DNA of 6,059 nt. It comes from Oscillospiraceae bacterium. GTDB taxonomy: Bacteria; Bacillota_A; Clostridia; Oscillospirales; Ruminococcaceae. The translations under genes and the position numbers were made by a program. The stretch is taken from contig JAFPQL010000154.1 of NCBI GenBank assembly GCA_017414145.1, positions 1 through 6,059 on the forward strand, written 5' to 3'. Below, in pieces: positions 1 through 4,764 of this stretch (its first letter is position 1; the number at the start of each line of letters is the position of its first letter). Under the pieces are notes generated by a model, which worked only from the letters and a program-made list of their open reading frames with translations, did not search any database and was not told the DNA's origin.

Positions 1-144
1 GTCCTGCAGGCATTCGGCATCCGGCAGGATGCCGCAGACAGTACCCTGCGGGTGAGCTTCTGTGCGGACAGCACGGCGGCGGAAATTGACGCGCTGTGCG
101 CGGGCATCCGGGCGGCACAGGCGCGGCTTGTGCGGAAGCACTGA
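1..144 (+). CDS. Cysteine desulfurase (NifS/IscS family), C-terminal end only
   Basis: Only the last 47 codons are present, in frame 1, ending at TGA 142-144. The peptide contains FGIRQDAADSTLRVSF followed by a TAAEIDAL segment. This matches the C-terminal pattern of PLP-dependent cysteine desulfurases (a small-domain 'DSTLRVSF' strand, then a helix with 'T..EID.L'). The family converts L-cysteine to alanine and holds the sulfur as an enzyme persulfide for transfer. The PLP lysine and catalytic cysteine lie outside the window, so activity cannot be judged. The thiI gene about 900 bases downstream supports the call: in many Firmicutes a dedicated desulfurase (NifZ in Bacillus subtilis) is encoded beside thiI and supplies its sulfur. 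The next gene starts 14 bases after the stop, so the two are probably co-transcribed. The family call is fairly secure; the exact paralogue is inferred from context. Confidence 0.8.
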   Translation, partial: VLQAFGIRQDAADSTLRVSFCADSTAAEIDALCAGIRAAQARLVRKH

Positions 145-158
145 GCGGAGGTGTCCGG

Positions 159-602
159 ATGACAGACGAAATCAGACGGTATCAGCCTGCCGATCTGCCG
201 GCGTGTGCGGCGCTGTACCGTGCCGCATTTGCAGCGGAGCCGTGGCGGGAGACATGGCCGCAGGAGCTGGCCGAGACGCGCATCCGGGAGCTGATGCTGA
301 GCCCGCTGGCACGCGGCTGGCTGCTGCTGCGGGAAGGCACACCGGCCGGACTGATCGCCGGCGAGACCTTTTCTTATCTGTACGGGCGCGATTTTTTCGT
401 ACATGAATTCTGCGTCTCGCCCGAATTGCAGCGCAGCGGCATCGGAACCGCGCTGCTGCAATCGGTGCGGAACGAGCTGACAGCCGAGGGCTTTGCGGGA
501 ATGTTCCTGAACACGCGGCACGGCTATCCGAGCGAGGCGTTTTATCTGAAAAACGGCTTTGTCCGCGATCCGGACATGGTCACGATGTATCTGCATTTAT
601 AA
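159..602 (+). CDS. GNAT family N-acetyltransferase
   Basis: A 147-residue protein of typical single-domain GNAT length. Motif A, the acetyl-CoA pyrophosphate loop, is clear at residues 86-100: VSPELQRSGIGTALL, with the Q-R-x-G-x-G core at 91-96. Before it are the beta strands expected of the fold (around WLLLREGTPAGLIAG). After it come N118 and an AFYLKNGF segment (127-134), matching motif B, where a tyrosine often acts as general acid. The start at 159 is chosen because GGAGG (147-151) sits 7 bases upstream. A GTG at 96 in the same frame would add 21 residues inside the desulfurase gene and has no such site. The acceptor substrate cannot be predicted. An N-terminal F-x-x-E-P-W-R-E-x-W segment (24-33) faintly recalls aminoglycoside 6'-acetyltransferase-like members, but this is too weak to name a substrate. 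It lies 14 bases after the desulfurase and 39 bases before the VOC gene, in an apparent operon. Confidence 0.9.
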   Translation: MTDEIRRYQPADLPACAALYRAAFAAEPWRETWPQELAETRIRELMLSPLARGWLLLREGTPAGLIAGETFSYLYGRDFFVHEFCVSPELQRSGIGTALLQSVRNELTAEGFAGMFLNTRHGYPSEAFYLKNGFVRDPDMVTMYLHL

Positions 603-641
603 ATGGCTGTCCGGATGCCGGACGGAGAGAGGAGCCGCAGG

Positions 642-1049
642 ATGAAGCTGGAGGGATTCGGGCTGTTTGTCCGCGATATGGCGGTCATGATCCGGTTTTA
701 CCGGGATGTCCTCGGATTTGAAATTCAGGAGGACGAGCAGACATCCAATGTCTATCTGAAAAAGGACGGAACGCTGTTTCTGCTGTACGGCAGACCGGAT
801 TTTGAGAAGATGACCGCACACCGGTTCTCCTATGCGGAGGGCATTCACGGGCATTTTGAAATCGCGCTGGACGCCGGCTGCTACGACGAGGTAGACCGGC
901 AGTTTGCGCGGGTTGTGTCGCTCGGTGCCGTACCGGTCATGGAGCCGACGACGGAGCCGTGGGGACAGCGCACCTGTTATGTCGCGGATCCGGAGGGCAA
1001 TCTGATCGAGATCGGCTCCTTTGTGCGCGGCTCGGACGAAACTATATAA
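642..1049 (+). CDS. VOC family protein (glyoxalase/bleomycin-resistance fold)
   Basis: A 135-residue protein with the paired beta-alpha-beta-beta-beta layout of the vicinal oxygen chelate superfamily. The first module has F-V-R-D-M then FYRDVLGFEIQ (19-29), the usual 'D...FY..vLGF' signature. The second ends in CYVADPEGNLIEIGSF (112-127), the usual 'DPeGN.iEi' signature, with E123 at the common metal-ligand position. H71 (GHFEIAL) could be another ligand. The first-strand histidine usual in metal-binding members appears replaced by glycine (G5), so metal binding and enzymatic activity are uncertain. Members include glyoxalase I, dioxygenases, fosfomycin and bleomycin resistance proteins and many of unknown role; I cannot choose among them. 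The start at 642 is preferred because GGAG (631-634) lies 7 bases upstream. An in-frame ATG at 603, directly after the previous stop, lacks a ribosome binding site. Fifteen bases separate it from thiI. Confidence 0.87.
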   Translation: MKLEGFGLFVRDMAVMIRFYRDVLGFEIQEDEQTSNVYLKKDGTLFLLYGRPDFEKMTAHRFSYAEGIHGHFEIALDAGCYDEVDRQFARVVSLGAVPVMEPTTEPWGQRTCYVADPEGNLIEIGSFVRGSDETI

Positions 1050-1064
1050 AGTGAGGAAACCAAG

Positions 1065-2285
1065 ATGCGAGAGATTATTCTGGTGAAATACGGCGAAATG
1101 GCGCTGAAGGGCGCGAACCGCAGTACCTTTGAGGATGTGCTGCTGCGGAACATCCGGTTCCGGCTGAAGCGGCTCGGTTCATTCAGCTATGCGAAAGCGC
1201 AGTCTACTATATATATAGTACCGGAAGCGGAAACGGATGCGGACTGTGCCGCGCTGGTCGATGCCGCGATGCCGCGTCTGAAACGGATTTTCGGCATTGC
1301 AGCGCTTGCCCGCGCCCGCGCCTGCGAGAAAAATTTTGCGGACATTGCCGCACAGGCAGTCCCGTATCTGCACGACGCGCTGACCGCCGCCAAAACCTTC
1401 AAGGTCGAGGCGAAGCGTGCCGATAAGGCATTTCCGATGAAGTCCCCGCAGATCTGTGCGGAGCTGGGCGGCGTGCTGCTGAAGGCGTATCCGCATCTGC
1501 GCGTCAATGTCACCGAACCGGATGTGACCGTCACGGTCGAGATCCGCGACAGCCATGCGTACATCCATGCGGCGCGGGAGAAGGGCGCGGGCGGTCTGCC
1601 CGTCGGCACCGCCGGCAATGCACTGCTGCTGCTTTCGGGCGGCATCGACAGTCCGGTCGCCGCATACATGATGGCAAAGCGCGGCCTGCGCATCACAGCC
1701 TGCCACTTTGCCAGCCCGCCTTATACTTCTGAGCGTGCGCGCTTAAAGGTCGAGGAGCTCTGCGAGAAGCTGACGCCGTGGTGCGGCAGCATCGCGTTCT
1801 ACTGCGTCCCGTTCACGGAGATTCAGGAGGAACTGGAGCGGAACTGCCCGGAGGAATACTTCACGATTCTGATGCGCAGACTGATGATGCAGATTGCGCA
1901 GGAAATCGCAAAGCGCGAGGACTGCGGCGCGATCGTGACAGGGGAGAGCCTCGGTCAGGTCGCCAGCCAGACCCTGCAGGCCATCGCCTGCACGGATGCC
2001 GTATCGCAGATGCCGGTGCTGCGTCCGCTGATCGGCATGGACAAGGTCGAAATCATCGACATCTCCCGCAGAATCGACACCTATGAAACCTCGATTCAGC
2101 CCTATGAGGACTGCTGCACGGTGTTCACCCCGCGGCATCCGAAGCTCCGTCCGGTGCTTTCCGAGGTCGAGGAGGTGCAGGCGGCGGTTGATTTCGCCCC
2201 GCTGATTCAGAAGGCGGTGGAGGGTACCGAGAAAAAGGTCTTTGCCCTGCACATTGCAGAGGAGCAGGGCAGCGTGACGCTCTGA
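1065..2285 (+). CDS. thiI: tRNA 4-thiouridine synthase ThiI (no rhodanese domain)
   Basis: A 406-residue cytoplasmic enzyme that adenylates U8 of tRNA and replaces its oxygen with sulfur; in some bacteria ThiI also supplies sulfur for the thiamine thiazole. The N-terminus MREIILVKYGEMALKG is the typical NFLD start. The THUMP domain covers about residues 60-170 and the PP-loop ATPase domain about 180-400. The PP-loop is LLLLSGGIDSPVAAYMM (187-203, SGGIDS at 191-196). A second signature, TGESLGQVASQT (292-303), and the conserved EDCCTVFTPRHP (348-359) follow; the cysteine pair at 350-351 includes the position equivalent to the catalytic Cys344 of the E. coli enzyme. The protein ends near where the rhodanese domain of the 482-residue E. 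coli protein would begin, as in Bacillus-type ThiI, so persulfide is expected to come straight from a partner desulfurase such as the one at the window start. A GAGG site (1053-1056) lies 8 bases upstream. Confidence 0.97.
   Translation: MREIILVKYGEMALKGANRSTFEDVLLRNIRFRLKRLGSFSYAKAQSTIYIVPEAETDADCAALVDAAMPRLKRIFGIAALARARACEKNFADIAAQAVPYLHDALTAAKTFKVEAKRADKAFPMKSPQICAELGGVLLKAYPHLRVNVTEPDVTVTVEIRDSHAYIHAAREKGAGGLPVGTAGNALLLLSGGIDSPVAAYMMAKRGLRITACHFASPPYTSERARLKVEELCEKLTPWCGSIAFYCVPFTEIQEELERNCPEEYFTILMRRLMMQIAQEIAKREDCGAIVTGESLGQVASQTLQAIACTDAVSQMPVLRPLIGMDKVEIIDISRRIDTYETSIQPYEDCCTVFTPRHPKLRPVLSEVEEVQAAVDFAPLIQKAVEGTEKKVFALHIAEEQGSVTL
1205..1220. repeat. Perfect 16-bp AT-rich palindrome inside thiI
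   Basis: TACTATATATATAGTA is identical to its reverse complement and lies in an otherwise GC-rich gene. It encodes T-I-Y-I-V near residue 50 and uses ATA isoleucine codons twice, which are rare in this window. It may be a coincidence of coding or a mutable or protein-binding site; no function is claimed. Confidence 0.6.
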
Positions 2286-2297
2286 CCGCGAAATTTG

Positions 2298-2319
2298 CCG
2301 GAAATACGGCGATTTCCGG
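2298..2319. repeat. Inverted repeat just after thiI (8-bp stem)
   Basis: CCGGAAAT (2298-2305) pairs perfectly with ATTTCCGG (2312-2319) around the loop ACGGCG. It begins 12 bases after the thiI stop, so it could stabilise the 3' end of the message or act as a weak terminator, but no T-run follows. A similar stem-loop occurs about 35 bases further on. Confidence 0.6.
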
Positions 2320-2354
2320 AAGCGGATCACCGCTGTCCGGCACGCGGAAAATGA

Positions 2355-2372
2355 GAAATTCGGCGCAATTTC
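2355..2372. repeat. Second, related inverted repeat (6-bp stem)
   Basis: GAAATT (2355-2360) pairs with AATTTC (2367-2372) around the loop CGGCGC. Stem and loop resemble the repeat at 2298-2319 (GAAAT, then a CGGCG-containing loop, then ATTTC), which suggests a duplicated element or a paired protein site. Confidence 0.5.
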
Positions 2373-2486
2373 AAATCAATTCATATTGCGTTCATAAATT
2401 AAGACGTCGATTTGGCGGAGTCGTACAGAATGCACCCTGAAAGGATGCCCTGACTGGTAAAGTTTCCGAAAGTCACCGCCCAAACC

Positions 2487-2516
2487 TTGACAAACCGGCA
2501 CTGAATGTAGTACAAT
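2487..2516 (+). promoter_or_regulatory. Sigma-A-type promoter for the sortase leader
   Basis: The -35 box TTGACA (2487-2492) is a perfect consensus and the -10 box TACAAT (2511-2516) differs from TATAAT at one base. The spacer is 18 bases. The predicted transcription start is near 2522-2524, at the foot of the first leader hairpin. The transcript would carry about 400 untranslated bases before the sortase start at 2931. This is the strongest promoter match seen by eye in the window. Confidence 0.8.
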
Positions 2517-2523
2517 TAGCATT

Positions 2524-2807
2524 GGAGCAGACTCGGTCTGCCATGTGTGCAGAGCTGCTCCGAACGCATATGACATCAGTGCAGGCGCGTGAAGGCAATA
2601 AAGCCCTGAGCCGGCACCGGTTCTACCGGACCTGCCGGGCGAAACGAGCCCCCGGTCTGACGCAGGCGTCCGCCTGCCGGAATCGGTGAAAGCCGCAGAT
2701 GCGGAGTTCTGGACTATAGAAGGAAGCAGTGCGCGGCATCCGTTGATGGCTCACGGCCTACCCCGGAATGTGCAAGTTTCCCTTTTTAAGAAAGGGGAAG
2801 CATTTTT
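2524..2807 (+). ncRNA. Structured leader RNA, class not recognised (candidate riboswitch or attenuator)
   Basis: Between the promoter and the intrinsic terminator lie several closely packed hairpins. GGAGCAG (2524-2530) pairs with CTGCTCC (2555-2561), with TCTGC/GCAGA nested at 2537-2541/2549-2553. CCGGCA (2611-2616) pairs with TGCCGG (2633-2638), with a CCGG/CCGG stem inside. GCAGGC (2662-2667) pairs with GCCTGC (2672-2677). CCGC/GCGG pairs at 2693-2704, and TTCT/AGAA at 2707-2721. GCGCG near 2584-2588 could close the middle by pairing with TGCGCG around 2730-2735. A leader this long, with promoter, terminator and a downstream gene, is typical of riboswitches and attenuators. I looked for the cores of cobalamin, c-di-AMP (ydaO), c-di-GMP-I, T-box, SAM, TPP, FMN and lysine elements and for SRP, tmRNA and RNase P; none fits. 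It could instead be an independent small RNA of about 285 nucleotides. Confidence 0.5.
2776..2807 (+). terminator. Intrinsic terminator within the sortase leader
   Basis: GTTTCCCTTTT (2776-2786) pairs over 11 positions, two of them G-U, with AAAGGGGAAGC (2791-2801) around the loop TAAG. It is followed by ATTTTT (2802-2807). This is a textbook rho-independent terminator on the + strand. It lies about 285 bases after the predicted start of transcription and 123 bases before the sortase start codon, so it would limit readthrough into the sortase gene. Confidence 0.85.
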
Positions 2808-2930
2808 GATCCGAAGCGGGCGTTCCTGCCTGCCCGGACATACCTGTGCCCAAACCGTTTCACCGGCAGCGCGGTCTCTCGCGCAGGTCCGGCCGGACGC
2901 GGCGGGCGAATGATGGAGGCGTTCATATTC
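2808..2930. other. Post-terminator part of the sortase 5' region
   Basis: These 123 GC-rich bases carry no convincing promoter, so sortase expression probably depends on reading through the terminator at 2776-2807. A compact hairpin is visible: GCGCG (2869-2873) with CGCGC (2880-2884), flanked by CCGG at 2863-2866 and 2889-2892. A GGAGG at 2915-2919 is the likely ribosome binding site for the start at 2931. Confidence 0.45.
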
Positions 2931-4391
2931 ATGCGGAATTATCCCTATGACCCAAGCTGTCCGGAGATCCCACCGACCGGAACCAATTCGGAGGGACGGG
3001 CAGACACCGTACACGGCTCGCCGTCTATGACGGAGGAAACCGTCCGGAATGCAAGGCATACGACAGCAGATGAACTGAGGAGGCAAGCGGATCCCGCCGG
3101 ACTGGCGGCGCCGTACGCCGGTGCAGCATCAGAAGCCGTCCGACGCGGCGCGGACACGGGCGTGAGCGCGGGTGCGGATCATGACTACCCTGCATACGCT
3201 GCAAGGGCTTTGTCTTCAGACAGAGCCGCTCATCACACCAGAAGTCAGGGTGTCAGCTCTTCTTTGGAAGGACGGCAGAATGCAATGTCAGCGAACACGC
3301 CGGCTGCGCAGTCTCCCCGTCAGAAAAAGAAGAAGAAGAAAAGCAAGCGCAAGCCCTTTTCTTTCCTGGATGTTGTGAAGTATATTTTTCCCTGGCGCGG
3401 AGACTCGTGGCTCGAAGCTGCAAGAAAGCTGATTTTCGTTGCTGCAATGGCTGTCTTCAGTGTTTGTCTGTATTTGATCGGCGACTACTATCTCGGCCTG
3501 TACAAGGATCGGAAGGAGTACCAGAAAATACAGGAAGTATTTGAAGAGGTCCGCAGGAATCAGCAGGGCAGTGAAGAGCAGCCCGCCCCCATATCCGGTG
3601 AGGACTGGTCGAACGAGTATCTGGAATACAATGAGATCGCAAACCGTCTCCTCGGTCAGAATTCCGACCTGGTCGGATATATTACGATTGAGAATACGCC
3701 GGTCTCGTATCCTGTCGTTCAGCGGAAATCTATGGATCCCAATCGCAACACCAACGATTACTATCTTGATCGGGACTTCGCTCGAAAGAGCAGCAAGTCC
3801 GGCTGTATTTTCATGGACTTTCGGTGCGTCTTTGACGATGTGTACGACCACATACGCGTGGCTCCGACATCCGAGAATCTGTTGATTTACGGCCACAACA
3901 TGCTCAATGAGACGATGTTCGGCAGTCTGCGCAATTATATCCGGGATTACAGCTATTACAGCAAACACCCGGTTGTGCAGCTTTCATCCCTCTACAAAAC
4001 CTACACCTACAAGATTTTTTCTATTTTCATCGTGGACGGTGAGGACTATACTTCTCCTTACGCGTTCAACTGCTGGAACTCGCTCAACTTCTCCGGTGAG
4101 GACGATTTCTACGAATATGTCAATATGGCCAAGAAGCGCAACATCATTTCCAATGATGTCGATGTGACTTACGGCGACCAGTTGCTGACGCTTTACACTT
4201 GCAACACGCTGTTCGATAACGCGAAGCTCATCCTGATGTGCCGTCTGGTCAGACCCGGTGAGGATCCGAGAGAAGGAACCGAAAATGGTCACCTTAACGA
4301 TAATATCCTTTATCCGAAGGCATATTACCGCAACCACAAGGAAACCTTTGACCCTGCAAAATTCGTGCCTTACGGCCCGAGCAATTCCTAA
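2931..4391 (+). CDS. Class B sortase, membrane anchored, long disordered N-terminus
   Basis: A 486-residue membrane-bound cysteine transpeptidase that should join a sorting-signal protein to the peptidoglycan or to another surface protein. Residues 1-130 are polar, low in complexity and probably disordered. A lysine cluster (132-141) precedes one membrane segment at about 167-187, so the N-terminus is cytoplasmic and the catalytic domain (about 240-445) is extracellular. The class B triad is complete: H322 in LLIYGHNM, C424 in LTLYTCN, and R438 in LILMCRLVR. Class B features such as MFGSLRNYIRD and YKIFSIFIVDGEDYTSPY are present. A 40-residue tail follows the domain. The family is usually about 220-350 residues; the excess is N-terminal. 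Start 2931 has GGAGG 11 bases upstream; ATGs at 2910 and 2913 have no such site. ATG 3285, with GGAAGGA 12 bases upstream, would give a conventional 368-residue sortase and cannot be excluded. The substrate is unknown. Confidence 0.92.
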   Translation: MRNYPYDPSCPEIPPTGTNSEGRADTVHGSPSMTEETVRNARHTTADELRRQADPAGLAAPYAGAASEAVRRGADTGVSAGADHDYPAYAARALSSDRAAHHTRSQGVSSSLEGRQNAMSANTPAAQSPRQKKKKKKSKRKPFSFLDVVKYIFPWRGDSWLEAARKLIFVAAMAVFSVCLYLIGDYYLGLYKDRKEYQKIQEVFEEVRRNQQGSEEQPAPISGEDWSNEYLEYNEIANRLLGQNSDLVGYITIENTPVSYPVVQRKSMDPNRNTNDYYLDRDFARKSSKSGCIFMDFRCVFDDVYDHIRVAPTSENLLIYGHNMLNETMFGSLRNYIRDYSYYSKHPVVQLSSLYKTYTYKIFSIFIVDGEDYTSPYAFNCWNSLNFSGEDDFYEYVNMAKKRNIISNDVDVTYGDQLLTLYTCNTLFDNAKLILMCRLVRPGEDPREGTENGHLNDNILYPKAYYRNHKETFDPAKFVPYGPSNS

Positions 4392-4495
4392 CATCGGAAT
4401 GAACTCTCCGGAATGGTACCCGGAAGGCATCCGGCGGAAACGGACCTGTTTTCCCGCTTGCTGTGATGTGTGCCGGCCCGGAACCAATGCTGTTT

Positions 4496-4574
4496 CATAT
4501 CACGCTCTCTGACTGCCGGCGTACAGCAGGCGGTCGGCGCAGAACTCCCTGCGGTGCACACCATCCGTGATATG
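4496..4574 (+). ncRNA. Candidate three-way-junction RNA element upstream of the SpoIID gene
   Basis: CATATCACG (4496-4504) pairs perfectly over 9 bases with CGTGATATG (4566-4574). The enclosed stretch forms two further stems in order: GACTGCC (4511-4517) with GGCGGTC (4529-4535, one G-U pair), and CGCAG (4538-4542) with CTGCG (4549-4553) around AACTCC. The stems are compatible and make a three-way junction. A competing pairing (GATG-TGTGC near 4465 with GCACACCATC near 4556) also exists. I do not recognise it as a known family, and chance pairing in GC-rich DNA is possible. Confidence 0.35.
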
Positions 4575-4590
4575 TGTTTTCAGTGAACAG

Positions 4591-4621
4591 ACAGAATACG
4601 GAATCTGAGCCCGTATTTTGT
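4591..4621 (+). repeat. Long hairpin (11-bp stem) in the SpoIID leader
   Basis: ACAGAATACGG (4591-4601) pairs with CCGTATTTTGT (4611-4621) over 11 positions, one of them G-U, around the loop AATCTGAGC. The T residues are inside the stem and no T-run follows, so it is a poor intrinsic terminator. It may be part of a structured 5' leader or a processing or stabilising hairpin between the sortase and SpoIID messages. Confidence 0.5.
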
Positions 4622-4764
4622 GGTGAGCCTGGCTGTGCGGTCCGGAAAACCGGCAGCCTGAGAACAGGAGCGACAAAACTTGTTTAGACAAAATCCCCAC
4701 ATCCAATCTTGGGGAAATAAAGCCGGATACATTGCCGGTGAGATTGAAATAATGGAGAGAAACT

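Larger units (their letters stand above)
2286..2486. other. Intergenic spacer downstream of thiI with short hairpins, no gene seen
   Basis: About 200 bases separate the thiI stop from the promoter at 2487. No coding region with a ribosome binding site or recognisable protein was seen on either strand. The left part has inverted repeats (2298-2319, 2322-2333 and 2355-2372), none followed by a T-run, so no classical terminator for the thiI operon is visible. From about 2371 to 2402 the sequence turns AT-rich (around ATCAATTCATATTGCG), and a small imperfect hairpin sits at 2432-2448. Alternative pairings are possible around 2286-2325 (CCGC at 2286-2289 with GCGG at 2322-2325). Confidence 0.5.
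4392..4764 (+). other. 373-base spacer upstream of the SpoIID gene, hairpin-rich, no gene seen
   Basis: No open frame here has a ribosome binding site plus a recognisable product. No T-tailed terminator follows the sortase; an imperfect GCGGAAA...TTTCCCGC hairpin at about 4434-4456 lacks a T-run. No convincing sigma-A promoter was found, so the SpoIID gene may be co-transcribed with the sortase gene. Several stems occur: the possible three-way junction at 4496-4574, the long hairpin 4591-4621, GGCTG/CAGCC at 4631-4658 (with CGGT/ACCG inside), and TCCCCA/TGGGGA at 4694-4715. GGAGAG (4754-4759) is the ribosome binding site of the next gene. Confidence 0.55.

Noticed and set aside
603..641. Earlier VOC start (ATG 603, directly after the GNAT stop)
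   Set aside because: There is no ribosome binding site before 603. The ATG at 642 has GGAG 7 bases upstream and matches the usual N-terminus of the fold.
1022..1050. Promoter before thiI using TATAAA at 1045-1050
   Set aside because: No acceptable -35 box lies at the right distance, and the string overlaps the VOC stop codon, so co-transcription is the simpler reading.
1743..2330. Long antisense frame opposite thiI on the minus strand
   Set aside because: A shadow of a well-identified gene in GC-rich DNA; it has an Arg/Leu-rich product without family features.
2678..2725. Resemblance to the cobalamin riboswitch core (GGAATCGGTGAAAG followed by a GGACTATAGA string)
   Set aside because: The GGAA..GGTG fragment is similar, but the invariant CCCGC-ACTGT segment and the B12-box (AGGAGACCTGCC-like) are absent and the spacing does not fit.
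2718..2730. AGAAGGAAGCAG resembles the SRP RNA tip (GGAAGGAAGCAG)
   Set aside because: The paired opposite strand (GTCAGGTCC-type) and the Alu-domain signatures of a large SRP RNA are missing, so the match is only about a dozen bases.
2571..2770. c-di-AMP (ydaO) riboswitch, often found upstream of cell-wall genes
   Set aside because: The context and terminator are suggestive, but the conserved GGGGGACCC, GGGGTGAATCC and CAGCTAACCTCG blocks were not found.
2686..2913. Open frame from a GTG at 2686, ending in TGA that overlaps the ATG at 2910
   Set aside because: It runs through the terminator hairpin, has no ribosome binding site and encodes an unrecognisable peptide. The ATGA overlap is interesting but insufficient.
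2910..2930. Earlier sortase starts at ATG 2910 or 2913
   Set aside because: Neither has a Shine-Dalgarno sequence. GGAGG at 2915-2919 lies downstream of both and points to ATG 2931.
3288..3968. 226-codon antisense frame opposite the sortase gene
   Set aside because: The sortase on the + strand has a complete catalytic triad and a membrane segment. The antisense product shows no recognisable domain.
4694..4720. TCCCCA/TGGGGA hairpin (4694-4715) as a terminator
   Set aside because: It is followed by AAATAAAG on the + strand. On the minus strand there is only a short ATTTTG and no gene that needs terminating.
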